From assembly GCF_042682545.1 (NCBI RefSeq), contig NZ_JBHUHQ010000016.1: DNA of 64,000 nt; one strand, 5' to 3'. A program made the position numbers and the translations under genes. Within the stretch, counting starts at the first letter, position 1, and every line of letters begins with the position of its first letter. This DNA comes from Ornithinibacillus salinisoli. Its GTDB lineage: Bacteria; Bacillota; Bacilli; Bacillales; Amphibacillaceae. This document shows, one piece after another, positions 17,916 through 26,410 of the stretch. The notes below the pieces were generated by a model. It saw nothing but the letters and a program-made list of their open reading frames with translations, was not told the origin of the DNA and ran no database searches.

Positions 17916-19700
17916 ATGAGCGAAACGAAAGAAAAGATTTTTAAAGGTGGCGCATTTCTAGTTGAAGAATTACATGGTGAAGATGTGATTACACCAGAAG
18001 ACTTTTCTGATGAACATCAAATGATTGCAAAAACAACAGAGGAATTCGTTGCCGGTGAAGTATTACCTTTAGTTGATAAATTAGAAAATCATGAATTTGA
18101 ACATTCCGTAGAATTATTGAAAAAAGCAGGGGAGTTAGGATTATTAGGTGCCGATGTACCTGAAGAATATGGTGGACTTGGCTTAGATAAAATCAGTTCA
18201 TCATTAATAACAGAAAAGTTTTCCCGTGCTGGTGGATTCTCCGTCACACACGGTGCACACGTAGGAATTGGGTCTTTACCAATAGTATTCTTCGGAAATG
18301 AAGAACAAAAAGCGAAGTACTTGCCTAAACTAGCTTCTGGTGAGTTATTAGCAGCTTATGCTTTAACAGAGCCTGGCTCTGGATCTGATGCTCTAGGTGC
18401 GAAAACTACTGCCAAATTAAATGAAGCTGGAACGCATTTTATTTTAAATGGAGAAAAGCAGTGGATTACAAACTCTGCATTTGCTGATGTTTTCGTTGTA
18501 TATGCCAAAATTGATGGAGAGCATTTTTCGGCATTCATAGTAGAGCGTGAATTTCCAGGTGTTTCTACTGGACCAGAAGAAAAGAAAATGGGTATCAAAA
18601 GCTCTTCTACTCGTACATTAATCTTAGAAGATGCAGAAGTACCTGTGGAAAATTTATTAGGTGAAAAAGGAAAAGGACACCGAATTGCATTTAACATCCT
18701 AAATGTTGGTCGTTATAAGTTAGCAATCGGTGGTGTTGGTGGTTCGAAGCGTGGAATAGAATTGGCAACCAAATACGTCAATGAGCGTAAACAGTTCGGT
18801 ACTGCTATTTCAAGTTTTAGCCTTACTAAGGAAAAATTAGCAACGATGGCAGCAAGAACATATGCCAATGAAAGTGCGGTTTACCGTACAGTTGGTCTGT
18901 TTGAACAACGTATGGGATCAATGACAGATGAGCAGCTTGCTGATGGTCAAGAAGTTGCCAAAGCAATTGCAGAATATGCAATTGAATGTTCCATAAACAA
19001 ATATACTGCAACAGAATGCTTAGACTATGTTGCAGATGAAGCCGTACAGTTACATGGTGGGTATGGATTCATGCAGGAATATGAAGTAGAACGCATGTAT
19101 CGTGACTCACGTATCAACCGTATTTTTGAAGGAACAAACGAAATAAACCGCCTGTTAGTACCAGGTACACTTCTAAAGAAAGCTATGAAAGGTGAGCTTC
19201 CATTACTTCAAAAAGCACAAGGGTTGCAAGAAGAGTTAATGATGATGATGCCGGAAGAAGTTGGTACAGAACCTTTAGAGCAAGAAAAATACTTGTTAAG
19301 AAATGCAAAGAAAATGGTATTGCTTGGCGCAGGTCTAGCAGCGCAAAAATTCATGCAGAAGCTTGAAAAAGAACAGGAAATCTTAGTAAACTTAGCTGAT
19401 ATGGTTGCTGAAGTATATAATATGGAGTCCGTAATTTTACGTACAGAGAAGGCAATTAATAAATCTGGTTTAGATAAGAATAATCAAAAGTTACTTTATA
19501 CTCAAGTTTACGTGCAAGAAGCATTTAATCGCCTTGAAGCAGACGCAAAAGAAACATTAATCGCGGTGGAAGAAGGAGATACGCTTCGTATGATGCTTTC
19601 GTCATTACGTAAACTAACACGTCATACACCTACAAACGTTATTGCCAAGAAGCGTGAAATCGCTGCGAAGATTATTGATGAAGAAAAATATGTAGTATAA
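17916..19700 (+). CDS. fadE: Acyl-CoA dehydrogenase
   Basis: A 594-residue FAD enzyme catalysing the first step of beta-oxidation. LTEPGSGSDA and WITNSAFAD form the flavin region; YRDSRINRIFEGTNEINR near residue 400 is the classic C-terminal signature, with the Glu acting as likely catalytic base. It is about 200 residues longer than short-chain acyl-CoA dehydrogenases, the extra being a helical C-terminal domain as in B. subtilis FadE (YusJ). Third fad gene; 72 nt separate it from fadA, with GGGAGGAAG as RBS. Confidence 0.95.
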   Translation: MSETKEKIFKGGAFLVEELHGEDVITPEDFSDEHQMIAKTTEEFVAGEVLPLVDKLENHEFEHSVELLKKAGELGLLGADVPEEYGGLGLDKISSSLITEKFSRAGGFSVTHGAHVGIGSLPIVFFGNEEQKAKYLPKLASGELLAAYALTEPGSGSDALGAKTTAKLNEAGTHFILNGEKQWITNSAFADVFVVYAKIDGEHFSAFIVEREFPGVSTGPEEKKMGIKSSSTRTLILEDAEVPVENLLGEKGKGHRIAFNILNVGRYKLAIGGVGGSKRGIELATKYVNERKQFGTAISSFSLTKEKLATMAARTYANESAVYRTVGLFEQRMGSMTDEQLADGQEVAKAIAEYAIECSINKYTATECLDYVADEAVQLHGGYGFMQEYEVERMYRDSRINRIFEGTNEINRLLVPGTLLKKAMKGELPLLQKAQGLQEELMMMMPEEVGTEPLEQEKYLLRNAKKMVLLGAGLAAQKFMQKLEKEQEILVNLADMVAEVYNMESVILRTEKAINKSGLDKNNQKLLYTQVYVQEAFNRLEADAKETLIAVEEGDTLRMMLSSLRKLTRHTPTNVIAKKREIAAKIIDEEKYVV

Positions 19701-19709
19701 TAATTCCTA

Positions 19710-19745
19710 AAAAATCCTCTCTGTAATAATCAGAGGGGATTTTTA
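19710..19745. terminator. Terminator after fadE
   Basis: AAAAATCCTCTCTG / CAGAGGGGATTTTT (19710-19723 and 19731-19744) with one G-U pair and a 7-nt loop. A/T runs on both sides suit bidirectional use with the convergent VanZ gene. Confidence 0.88.
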
Positions 19746-20306
19746 CTTTTTAATTAGTGGAACATTTCTTATCAAATTGTTTAGGGATAATATTAATTTT
19801 ATGATGATAAACCCTAATAATACGCCAAGTGTATTCAAGATTATATCATCAATATCAAAACTTCTGGATAGTATTTTAAGAAATGATAGAATTAGCTGGG
19901 TTATTTCAATTGATAACGAACAGGAGAAGCCGATCAGAAATGCTCCCATAAAGGAAAGTTTTTTGTTTAAGAATACGGCAAATAACCCGATAGGAATGAA
20001 GACGACTACATTTCCAAGTAAATTTATGATTGGTATAGCTGCATTTCCTTGGAAAGCAAAATATCTATTAATTGTCTGAAAAGGTATAAGATTCACCGAT
20101 ACCTCACCACTTGGATTAGCACCAGGTGATGGAAACACCGTTAAGTACACTACGCTTTCTCCATAGGCGATTAATAGAATATAGACTATTTCTTTATAAT
20201 AGTTAACCCTATGTTCCTTTCTTTTTACAATGATATAGCGTATGGGCAGATAAAAAGTAAGGGATAGGATGATAATAAGTACTGGAAAACCATTTATGTA
20301 TTGCAT
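19743..20306 (-). CDS. VanZ-family membrane protein
   Basis: A 187-residue protein with five hydrophobic segments. VNLIPFQTINRYF, NLLGNVVVFIPIGLF and IEITQLILSF...FDIDDIILNTLGVLLG are the conserved pieces of the VanZ-like family (PF04892). VanZ itself gives low-level teicoplanin resistance, but most homologues have no known role. RBS AAAGGAG is placed 6 nt before the ATG. Single-gene unit, convergent with the fad operon. Confidence 0.88.
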   Translation of the reverse strand: MQYINGFPVLIIILSLTFYLPIRYIIVKRKEHRVNYYKEIVYILLIAYGESVVYLTVFPSPGANPSGEVSVNLIPFQTINRYFAFQGNAAIPIINLLGNVVVFIPIGLFAVFLNKKLSFMGAFLIGFSCSLSIEITQLILSFLKILSRSFDIDDIILNTLGVLLGFIIIKLILSLNNLIRNVPLIKK

Positions 20307-20443
20307 TATATACTCCTTTAGAGATAAAGAATTCTACTTCATAGTATATATTATTTTGACTATTTACACGAGCAAGGCAACATTTTTTATTGTCAAAATT
20401 GGCTTCAAACATGGTAAAATACAAGTTATAGGAGGTAGATATT

Positions 20444-20800
20444 ATGGCATTAACATTTTATTGGTACCCAAATTGTGGAACGTGTAAAAATGCGAAGAAA
20501 TGGTTTGATGAGCATAACGTTGGGTATAATAGCATACATATTGTGGAAGAAACACCAACTAAAGATGAAATTCTAAACTTAATTGAAAAAAGTGGTTTAC
20601 CAGCAAAAAAGTTTTTTAATACGAGTGGAAAGAAATATCGTGAATTAAATATAAAAGAAAAAATTAAAGATGCTTCTACGGAACAAATGGCAGAAATATT
20701 GGCTTCTGATGGGATGTTAATAAAGCGACCAATCGTGACTGACGGTGAGAAAGTAACAGTTGGTTTTAAAGTAGATCAGTTTGAACAAAATTGGTCATAA
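20444..20800 (+). CDS. yusI: ArsC/Spx-family protein YusI
   Basis: A 118-residue thioredoxin-fold protein of the ArsC/Spx family. The CxxC pair (C11, C14, in YPNCGTCKNAKKW) is at the redox site, and KRPIVTDGEKVTVGF near 94-108 is the family's second conserved region. True Spx has specific RNA-polymerase contacts that I cannot see here, so a redox role or arsenate-reductase-like fold is the safer call. It lies just ahead of gcvH, the same order as yusI/gcvH in B. subtilis. Confidence 0.88.
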   Translation: MALTFYWYPNCGTCKNAKKWFDEHNVGYNSIHIVEETPTKDEILNLIEKSGLPAKKFFNTSGKKYRELNIKEKIKDASTEQMAEILASDGMLIKRPIVTDGEKVTVGFKVDQFEQNWS

Positions 20801-20874
20801 GTAAGATGAAATACTAGAAATAATAGCTTGTACAATGTATAGTAAATTTGAATGAATTATTGGAGGGATTTAAG

Positions 20875-21258
20875 GTGAGCTTACCAAAAGATCTGTTATA
20901 TTCAGAAGAACATGAATGGGTAAAAAAAGAAGGAGACAAAGTACGTATTGGTATTACTGATTTTGCTCAAGACGAACTAGGTGATATTGTATTTGTTGAG
21001 CTTCCAGAAGTAGGAGAAGAAATAGAGGCTGATGAGCCATTTGGTAGTGTTGAGTCTGTAAAAACTGTTTCTGAACTTTACGCTCCACTAAGTGGGAAAA
21101 TAGTAGAAATTAATGAAGAGCTAGAAGATAGCCCAGAATTAGTGAATGAATCTCCTTATGAAAAAGCTTGGATGATTGTAATAGAACCATCCGATGAATC
21201 TGAATATGACGATTTATTATCAGCTGAGCAGTATCAAGAAGTTATTGAGGAAGACTAA
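20875..21258 (+). CDS. gcvH: Glycine cleavage system H protein
   Basis: A 127-residue lipoyl carrier. The start is set at GTG 20875 behind TGGAGGGA, giving the usual N-terminus SLPKDLLYSEEHEW; a longer frame from 20848 lacks an RBS. The lipoylated Lys is K63 in VESVKTVSELYAP. It shuttles the aminomethyl group in glycine cleavage and, in Bacilli, is also the lipoyl relay used by LipL. As in B. subtilis it is separate from gcvT/gcvP, consistent with that second job. Confidence 0.95.
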   Translation: MSLPKDLLYSEEHEWVKKEGDKVRIGITDFAQDELGDIVFVELPEVGEEIEADEPFGSVESVKTVSELYAPLSGKIVEINEELEDSPELVNESPYEKAWMIVIEPSDESEYDDLLSAEQYQEVIEED

Positions 21259-21273
21259 TAAATCGTACATACA

Positions 21274-21318
21274 AAGGCTGGCTCTACCTATTAAAAGGTA
21301 AAGAGTCAGCCTTATTTC
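21274..21318 (+). terminator. Terminator after gcvH
   Basis: AAGGCTGGCTCTACCT (21274-21289) pairs with AGGTAAAGAGTCAGCCTT (with a small bulge and a G-U), followed by ATTTC. T-tract is weak. Confidence 0.7.
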
Positions 21319-21348
21319 ACATAGACCAACTTTTAGGGGTGTATGGTA

Positions 21349-21705
21349 ATGATGGAAGAGTGCTCAGATAAGGTTATTATTGTGGAAGGTTTAACTGATA
21401 AAAAACAGATTGAAAAGGTTATTGACGAAGAAGTAACGATTATCTGTACCAATGGAACGTTCGGTGTTGAAAGATTTGATGAACTTCTAGAGACCTATGA
21501 TCTAGACCATAGAGATGTATTTATTTTGGTTGACGAGGATCAATCTGGACAAAAGTTACGTAAGCAATTATCCAATGAACTCCCCCATGCAGAACATATT
21601 CATGTAAGTAGTGAATATCGCGAGGTAGCAACAACTCCAGAAAGCTTTTTAGCTACAGTTCTAGTAAGTAAGCATATTGCGGTTAATCCACTATTTTTGA
21701 TGTAG
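21349..21705 (+). CDS. yusF: Toprim-domain protein YusF
   Basis: About 118 residues forming one Toprim domain: VIIVEGLTDKKQI (catalytic Glu) at the start and VFILVDEDQSGQKLRKQL (DxD-type metal site) in the middle. It resembles the N-terminal half of RNase M5. Start is uncertain: ATG at 21343, 21349 and 21352 are in frame. AGGGGTG at 21335-21341 favours 21349 or 21352. Function unknown; nuclease or nucleotidyl transfer is possible. Same position after gcvH as B. subtilis yusF. Confidence 0.85.
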   Translation: MMEECSDKVIIVEGLTDKKQIEKVIDEEVTIICTNGTFGVERFDELLETYDLDHRDVFILVDEDQSGQKLRKQLSNELPHAEHIHVSSEYREVATTPESFLATVLVSKHIAVNPLFLM

Positions 21706-21725
21706 TCAGTAGGTAGGGTGATTTT

Positions 21726-22037
21726 TTGCAAGAAATTAATAATGAAATCTTATTACATGATAGTTATTTACTATTTATACATACCCCTTTTTGTGGTACT
21801 TGTCATTTAACGCGTTCGATGATTCATCAAATAGAGAAAATTCATCAAACAGATATATTTCATGAAATGAATGCTTCGTTATATCCACAGTTTATGTTGG
21901 AGAATCAAGTAGAAAGTGTTCCTTGTTTATTGATTAAACACAAGGAGGAAGTAGTAGAAAAAATATATGCATTTCAGTCCATTCCTAATGTTTATCAATA
22001 TGTGATGAAGTATCGGCCAGAGTTGTTTGAAAAATAA
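21726..22037 (+). CDS. yusE: Thioredoxin-like protein YusE
   Basis: A 103-residue thioredoxin-fold protein with a CGTC active site (C23, C26, in THTPFCGTCHLTR-type context; here HTPFCGTC). The cis-Pro region is VESVPCLLI. No signal peptide, so cytosolic. It starts at TTG behind AGGGTG. Substrate unknown. Order yusF-yusE-SAM riboswitch-met genes is conserved with B. subtilis. Confidence 0.85.
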   Translation: MQEINNEILLHDSYLLFIHTPFCGTCHLTRSMIHQIEKIHQTDIFHEMNASLYPQFMLENQVESVPCLLIKHKEEVVEKIYAFQSIPNVYQYVMKYRPELFEK

Positions 22038-22114
22038 TTTTTTAAAATTAGTTATTGACAGTGAAATTATTGGATGCTATTATTCTATTTATAATTTAAA
22101 TCGAATATAAGTAA

Positions 22115-22225
22115 CTCTTATCTAGAGCGGTGGAGGGAAAGGCCCTGTGAACCCGCGGCAACCTTCAAACATTTTGTTTGAAACGGTGCCAATTCCTACA
22201 AAGCATATGCTTTGGAAGATGAGAG
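22115..22225 (+). promoter_or_regulatory. SAM-I (S-box) riboswitch
   Basis: P1 is CTCTTATC (22115-22122) with GATGAGAG (22218-22225). The S-box core follows: AGAGCGGTGGAGGGA, GGCCCTGTGAACCCGCGGCAACC, an AAACATTTTGTTTG hairpin, then CGGTGCCAATTCC. It controls the methionine importer downstream by SAM-dependent termination. Confidence 0.96.
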
Positions 22226-22246
22226 AACGTGAGATATAACTATTTA

Positions 22247-22284
22247 CGTCTTTCTGTTCTCTTGTGCAGAAAGGCGTTTTTTTA
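22247..22284 (+). terminator. SAM riboswitch terminator
   Basis: CGTCTTTCTG (22247-22256) pairs with CAGAAAGGCG (22267-22276), then seven or more T. AGAGAAC near P1 can pair with GTTCTCT in the loop as antiterminator. Confidence 0.92.
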
Positions 22285-22340
22285 TGGTTAAAAGGACATA
22301 ATAATATGAATATAATTTTTTTCATTTAGGAGGATAAGTT

Positions 22341-23369
22341 GTGATTTCCATAAAAGGTTTAAGCAAGGTTTTTAAGACAAATTCAGATACGATAACTGCT
22401 GTAGATCGTCTTGACCTTGATATTCAAGATGGAGATATATTTGGCGTCATCGGTTATAGTGGGGCTGGAAAAAGTACATTCGTCCGATTGTTAAATAGAT
22501 TGGAAGAACCATCTGAAGGAAATATTACGATTGGTGAGAAGGAAATAACTGCGCTTAACACGAATGAACTTCGATTGGCCAGACAGGAAATCGGAATGAT
22601 TTTTCAGCATTTTAATTTACTTTGGTCTCGCACAGTAAAAGATAATATTGCTTTTCCGCTTGAAATTGCAGGAATACCGAAAGTGGAACGTGAAAATAGG
22701 GTTCAAGAACTAATCAATTTGGTAGGATTATCTGGTCGAGAAAATGCTTATCCATCGCAATTGAGTGGGGGGCAAAAACAACGAGTAGGTATTGCAAGGG
22801 CACTAGCTAACAACCCTAGAGTATTGCTGTGTGATGAAGCAACATCAGCTCTTGATCCAGAAACAACAGATTCGATTTTAGATTTATTAGTAGACATTAA
22901 TGAAAAGCTCGGATTAACAATTATCATGATTACCCATGAAATGCATGTCATCCGAAAGATTTGTAAGCAAGTTGCTGTTATGGAAAATGGAAAAATTGTT
23001 GAACAAGGTGATGTACTTGATGTGTTTTTAAACCCAAAACAAACAGTAACGAAAAAATTTGTTGAGCAAGTAATGGGGAATGGCACGGAAGATGATCTGG
23101 AACAATTACTAGAAACCTATAATCAAGGGAATGTTGTCCGTCTTCATTTTGTTGGAGAATCAGCAAATCAAGCATTAATTAGTCAGCTTGCAAAGCGATA
23201 TCATGTAGAGCTTAATATTTTACAAGGCAAAATCACGCAAACGCAAAGAGGTGCTTATGGGACGTTAATAGTCCAAATAACAGGTGAAACAGATGAAATT
23301 GATAAAGCAAGACAATTCATAGCTGATGAAACCTCGGTAGAAGTGGAGGTTATTCGAAATGTTACATGA
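22341..23369 (+). CDS. metN: Methionine ABC transporter ATP-binding protein
   Basis: A 342-residue ABC ATPase starting at GTG behind AGGAGG. Walker A GYSGAGKST, signature LSGGQKQR, Walker B VLLCDEATSALDPET. After residue 265 it has the NIL/ACT-like regulatory domain typical of MetN, through which internal methionine inhibits transport. It powers uptake of methionine and sulfoxides. The 3' end overlaps metI by 11 bp. Confidence 0.96.
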   Translation: MISIKGLSKVFKTNSDTITAVDRLDLDIQDGDIFGVIGYSGAGKSTFVRLLNRLEEPSEGNITIGEKEITALNTNELRLARQEIGMIFQHFNLLWSRTVKDNIAFPLEIAGIPKVERENRVQELINLVGLSGRENAYPSQLSGGQKQRVGIARALANNPRVLLCDEATSALDPETTDSILDLLVDINEKLGLTIIMITHEMHVIRKICKQVAVMENGKIVEQGDVLDVFLNPKQTVTKKFVEQVMGNGTEDDLEQLLETYNQGNVVRLHFVGESANQALISQLAKRYHVELNILQGKITQTQRGAYGTLIVQITGETDEIDKARQFIADETSVEVEVIRNVT

Positions 23370-24021
23370 TTCCAATATAAAGATAGATGACTTGCTGGAA
23401 GCAACATATGAAACGTTTTATATGACAATAATTGCACTGCTTGGAACTTTTATTTTTGGTATTATTCTAGGATTACTTCTATACCTGACAATGAAGGGTG
23501 GGATATGGCAAAACAAATATCTTAACTTTATAGTAGCTGCATTTGTTAATGTGTTTCGAGCTATCCCATTCATTATTTTAATTTTATTGTTGTTCCCATT
23601 TACGAACTTTCTAATTGGAACTATTCGTGGTCCAAATGCGGCTTTACCCGCATTAATTATCGGAGCAGCCCCATTTTATGGACGTCTAGTAGAAATCGCG
23701 CTACGCGAAGTAGATAAAGGTGTGGTTGAAGCGGCACAGGCTATGGGAGCCAAAACTAGAACGATTATTTTCCGTGTTCTTATACCGGAATCTATACCGG
23801 CCTTAGTATCTGGAATAACAGTTACAGCAATAGCCTTAATTGGATATACTGCGATGGCAGGTGCTATTGGAGCAGGAGGTTTAGGTAGTTATGCTTATTA
23901 CTCTGGATTCCAGCGACGTGATTACGATATAGTATTTATTTGCTCTGTGATAATCGTTTTGATTGTATTTATTTTTCAATTTATTGGAGATTATAGTTCC
24001 AATAAACTAGATAAGCGTTAA
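23359..24021 (+). CDS. metI: Methionine ABC transporter permease
   Basis: A 220-residue permease with five helices. The EAA loop, EAAQAMGAKTRTIIFRVLIPES, lies near residues 125-147 and contacts MetN. NVFRAIPFIILIL is a conserved part of the family. Equivalent to B. subtilis MetP. Start overlaps metN, so translation is probably coupled. Confidence 0.95.
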   Translation: MLHDSNIKIDDLLEATYETFYMTIIALLGTFIFGIILGLLLYLTMKGGIWQNKYLNFIVAAFVNVFRAIPFIILILLLFPFTNFLIGTIRGPNAALPALIIGAAPFYGRLVEIALREVDKGVVEAAQAMGAKTRTIIFRVLIPESIPALVSGITVTAIALIGYTAMAGAIGAGGLGSYAYYSGFQRRDYDIVFICSVIIVLIVFIFQFIGDYSSNKLDKR

Positions 24022-24083
24022 TACATGTGGTTAAAGGGTTAAAAGCCAGTTTTCCAAAAAAAATAATAAAGGGGACGTACAAA

Positions 24084-24899
24084 ATGAAAAAGTTTATTGC
24101 AATTTTAGCATTATTCGTAGTTGTTACATTAGCAGCATGTGGAGGAAGCAATTCAGATGAAAATACAATTAAAGTTGGTGCATCTAGTGTTCCGCACGCC
24201 GAGATTTTAGAAGAAGCTAAAGACCTTCTTAAAGAACAAGGATATACATTAGAAATTGAACCATATGAAGACTATGTGTTACCGAATGATGATTTAGCAA
24301 GTGGGGACTTAGATGCAAACTATTTTCAACATATTCCATATCTAGAGCAAACCGTAGCAGATACAGGTTATGATTTAGACTATATTGATGGAATACATGT
24401 TGAACCAATTGGTGTTTATTCTAAAGGTATTTCTAGTCTAGACGAAATTCCAGAAGGTACAGAGGTATTATTAAGTAATTCCGTTCCTGATCATGGTCGA
24501 ATTTTAGGATTGTTTGAATCAGCAGGATTAATTACATTAGATGATGAAATAAATAAAGAGGAAGCTACAATTGAAGATATCGTAGAAAACCCGAAAGGAT
24601 TAGATTTTCAGCCAGACTATGATCCAGCATTCTTACCAGAATTATATGAAACGGAAGAAAATACACTTGTCGTAATCAATACAAACTATGCACTAGGTGC
24701 TGACTTAAATCCATTAGAAGATGGACTATTCATCGAGGATGAAAGTTCTCCATATGTAAATGTCATTGCCGTTCGTTCTGAAGATAAAGAGAACGAGGCA
24801 ATAAATACATTAGTTGATGTATTACATTCTGAAGAAATTCAAGATTTCATTCTAGAAAAATATGAGGGAGCAGTTGTTCCTGTCGGTGGAAATAATTAA
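24084..24899 (+). CDS. metQ: Methionine-binding lipoprotein
   Basis: A 271-residue NlpA-family lipoprotein. I start it at ATG 24084 (RBS AAAGGGGA), which gives the signal peptide MKKFIAILALFVVVTLAAC with Cys19 as lipid anchor; the longer frame from 24027 is unlikely. Conserved region: VGASSVPHAEILEEAK and DANYFQHIPYL. It binds D/L-methionine outside the membrane for MetNI. Confidence 0.95.
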   Translation: MKKFIAILALFVVVTLAACGGSNSDENTIKVGASSVPHAEILEEAKDLLKEQGYTLEIEPYEDYVLPNDDLASGDLDANYFQHIPYLEQTVADTGYDLDYIDGIHVEPIGVYSKGISSLDEIPEGTEVLLSNSVPDHGRILGLFESAGLITLDDEINKEEATIEDIVENPKGLDFQPDYDPAFLPELYETEENTLVVINTNYALGADLNPLEDGLFIEDESSPYVNVIAVRSEDKENEAINTLVDVLHSEEIQDFILEKYEGAVVPVGGNN

Positions 24900-24906
24900 A
24901 CAACGG

Positions 24907-24948
24907 AAAAAAATCCAGTGAATTTTTATGAATTCACTGGATTTTTTT
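24907..24948 (+). terminator. Terminator of metNIQ
   Basis: AAAAAATCCAGTGAATT / AATTCACTGGATTTTTTT with a 6-nt loop; a perfect long stem with T-tract. Confidence 0.93.
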
Positions 24949-25152
24949 GCAAATTTAGAGTATTTAATAGTATATGGTAGAAATCGGTTAAATGTTATTA
25001 AAATTAATCGTTATATAACATTCAAGTCGTTATATTCAATTCCATCCTAAACCAGGGGTTCAAATCAACATTGAGCTGAGTTTTGTCCGCGTGTTATGAT
25101 TTATATCGTAAACAAAATGAAAGGATGGTTCACTATTAATAGTGAGATTAAG

Positions 25153-25323
25153 ATGAATTACACTCCTGAAATGGAGAAAGCTATGCAACAATCACATCAG
25201 ATTTGTTATGCAGAGTACAGTAGGAAATTGGAAATGAGAATGGCTGTAGAAAAGAGACGTCATGAAGAATATGAAAAATGTAAACATATGATCGCTGAAC
25301 TTGATAATCAACTTCATAAATAA
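25153..25323 (+). CDS. Small charged helical protein, unrecognised
   Basis: About 56 residues if started at ATG 25153 (MNYTPEMEKAMQQ). It is hydrophilic and predicted to be almost wholly helical, rich in Glu, Lys, Arg and Met, with two Cys. An open frame extends up to 25096, but a promoter-like TTGAGC-18-TATGAT (25072-25100 region) lies there, so a downstream start is likelier. AAAGGATGG (25119-25127) would suit a start near 25135, where only ATT is found. Start is therefore unclear. It lies between metQ and suf, followed by a terminator. No function proposed. Confidence 0.55.
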   Translation: MNYTPEMEKAMQQSHQICYAEYSRKLEMRMAVEKRRHEEYEKCKHMIAELDNQLHK

Positions 25324-25336
25324 TATAAAGGTATGG

Positions 25337-25368
25337 CTGATGTTCTATTATGGAGCATCAGTTTTTTT
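25337..25368 (+). terminator. Terminator before the suf operon
   Basis: CTGATGTT / AGCATCAG stem with one G-U, then seven T. Ends the small-protein transcript. Confidence 0.8.
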
Positions 25369-25410
25369 GATGTAGAAAACCCCCATAATGAAGTTTCACT
25401 TTACATATGG

Positions 25411-25438
25411 TTACATATACGTTTTTTAGTGTTACTAT
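25411..25438 (+). promoter_or_regulatory. Candidate suf operon promoter
   Basis: TTACAT (25411-25416), 16 nt, TACTAT (25433-25438). It would leave a leader of about 165 nt before sufC; no known riboswitch was recognised in that leader. Confidence 0.4.
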
Positions 25439-25609
25439 TAATATAGAAGAAACTAGGTTTGTATAAATTAATTTAATATCGACAATTACAGCCTAAAAAT
25501 GTTGATTATACATTCGAAATGCTTTAAGATTGTAATGAGAATAAATTGAGAATGGATGTAATTCAATCCTACATCAATAATAATAAAACAAGTATTTGGA
25601 GGTATCGAT

Positions 25610-26395
25610 ATGGCAGGATCAACACTAGAAATTAAAAATCTTCATGTTTCAATTGAAGGTAAAGAGATATTAAAAGGTGTAGACTTAACAATAAATGGTG
25701 GCGAGTTCCATGCAGTAATGGGACCAAACGGTACAGGGAAGTCCACTTTAGCTTCAGCAATTATGGGGCATCCTAAATATGAAATCACAGAAGGAAGTGT
25801 TCTTCTTGATGGTGAAGATGTATTAGAAATGGAAGTTGACGAGCGTGCTCGTGCTGGCCTTTTCTTAGGGATGCAGTATCCAAGTGAAATCAGCGGAGTA
25901 ACTACTTCTGATTTTCTACGTTCATCAATTAATGCTCGTCGTGAGGAAGGCGATGAAATTCCGTTAATGAAATTCATTAAAGAAATGGATAATGCATTAG
26001 ATTATTTAGAAATTGATAAAAACATGGCACAACGTTACTTAAATGAAGGTTTCTCAGGTGGAGAGAAAAAGCGGAACGAAATCCTTCAATTAATGTTATT
26101 AAAACCTGAAATTGCAATTTTGGATGAAATTGATTCAGGATTAGATATTGACGCATTAAAAGTTGTTTCAAAAGGAATCAATAAACTACGTGATGAAAAC
26201 TTTGGATGCTTAATTATTACTCACTACCAACGCTTGCTAAACTACATAACTCCAGATAAGGTTCATGTAATGATGCAAGGCCGTGTAGTTAAATCTGGTG
26301 GACCAGAACTTGCTCATCGTTTAGAAGCAGAAGGTTATGACTGGATTAAAGAAGAATTAGGTATTGAAGACGAAACTGTTGGGCAAAACGCGTAA
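25610..26395 (+). CDS. sufC: Fe-S cluster assembly ATPase SufC
   Basis: A 261-residue ABC-type ATPase. Walker A GPNGTGKST, signature FSGGEKKR, Walker B IAILDEIDSGLDIDALK, which is the SufC-specific form of Walker B/D-loop. It drives conformational change in the SufBCD scaffold. First gene of sufCDSUB, the only general Fe-S assembly pathway in most Firmicutes. RBS TTGGAGG. Confidence 0.97.
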   Translation: MAGSTLEIKNLHVSIEGKEILKGVDLTINGGEFHAVMGPNGTGKSTLASAIMGHPKYEITEGSVLLDGEDVLEMEVDERARAGLFLGMQYPSEISGVTTSDFLRSSINARREEGDEIPLMKFIKEMDNALDYLEIDKNMAQRYLNEGFSGGEKKRNEILQLMLLKPEIAILDEIDSGLDIDALKVVSKGINKLRDENFGCLIITHYQRLLNYITPDKVHVMMQGRVVKSGGPELAHRLEAEGYDWIKEELGIEDETVGQNA

Positions 26396-26410
26396 GTAAG
26401 GAGGGATAAC

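Noticed and set aside
22122..22325. Minus-strand 67-codon frame over the SAM riboswitch
   Set aside because: It is an accident of riboswitch and terminator sequence; no RBS or protein features.
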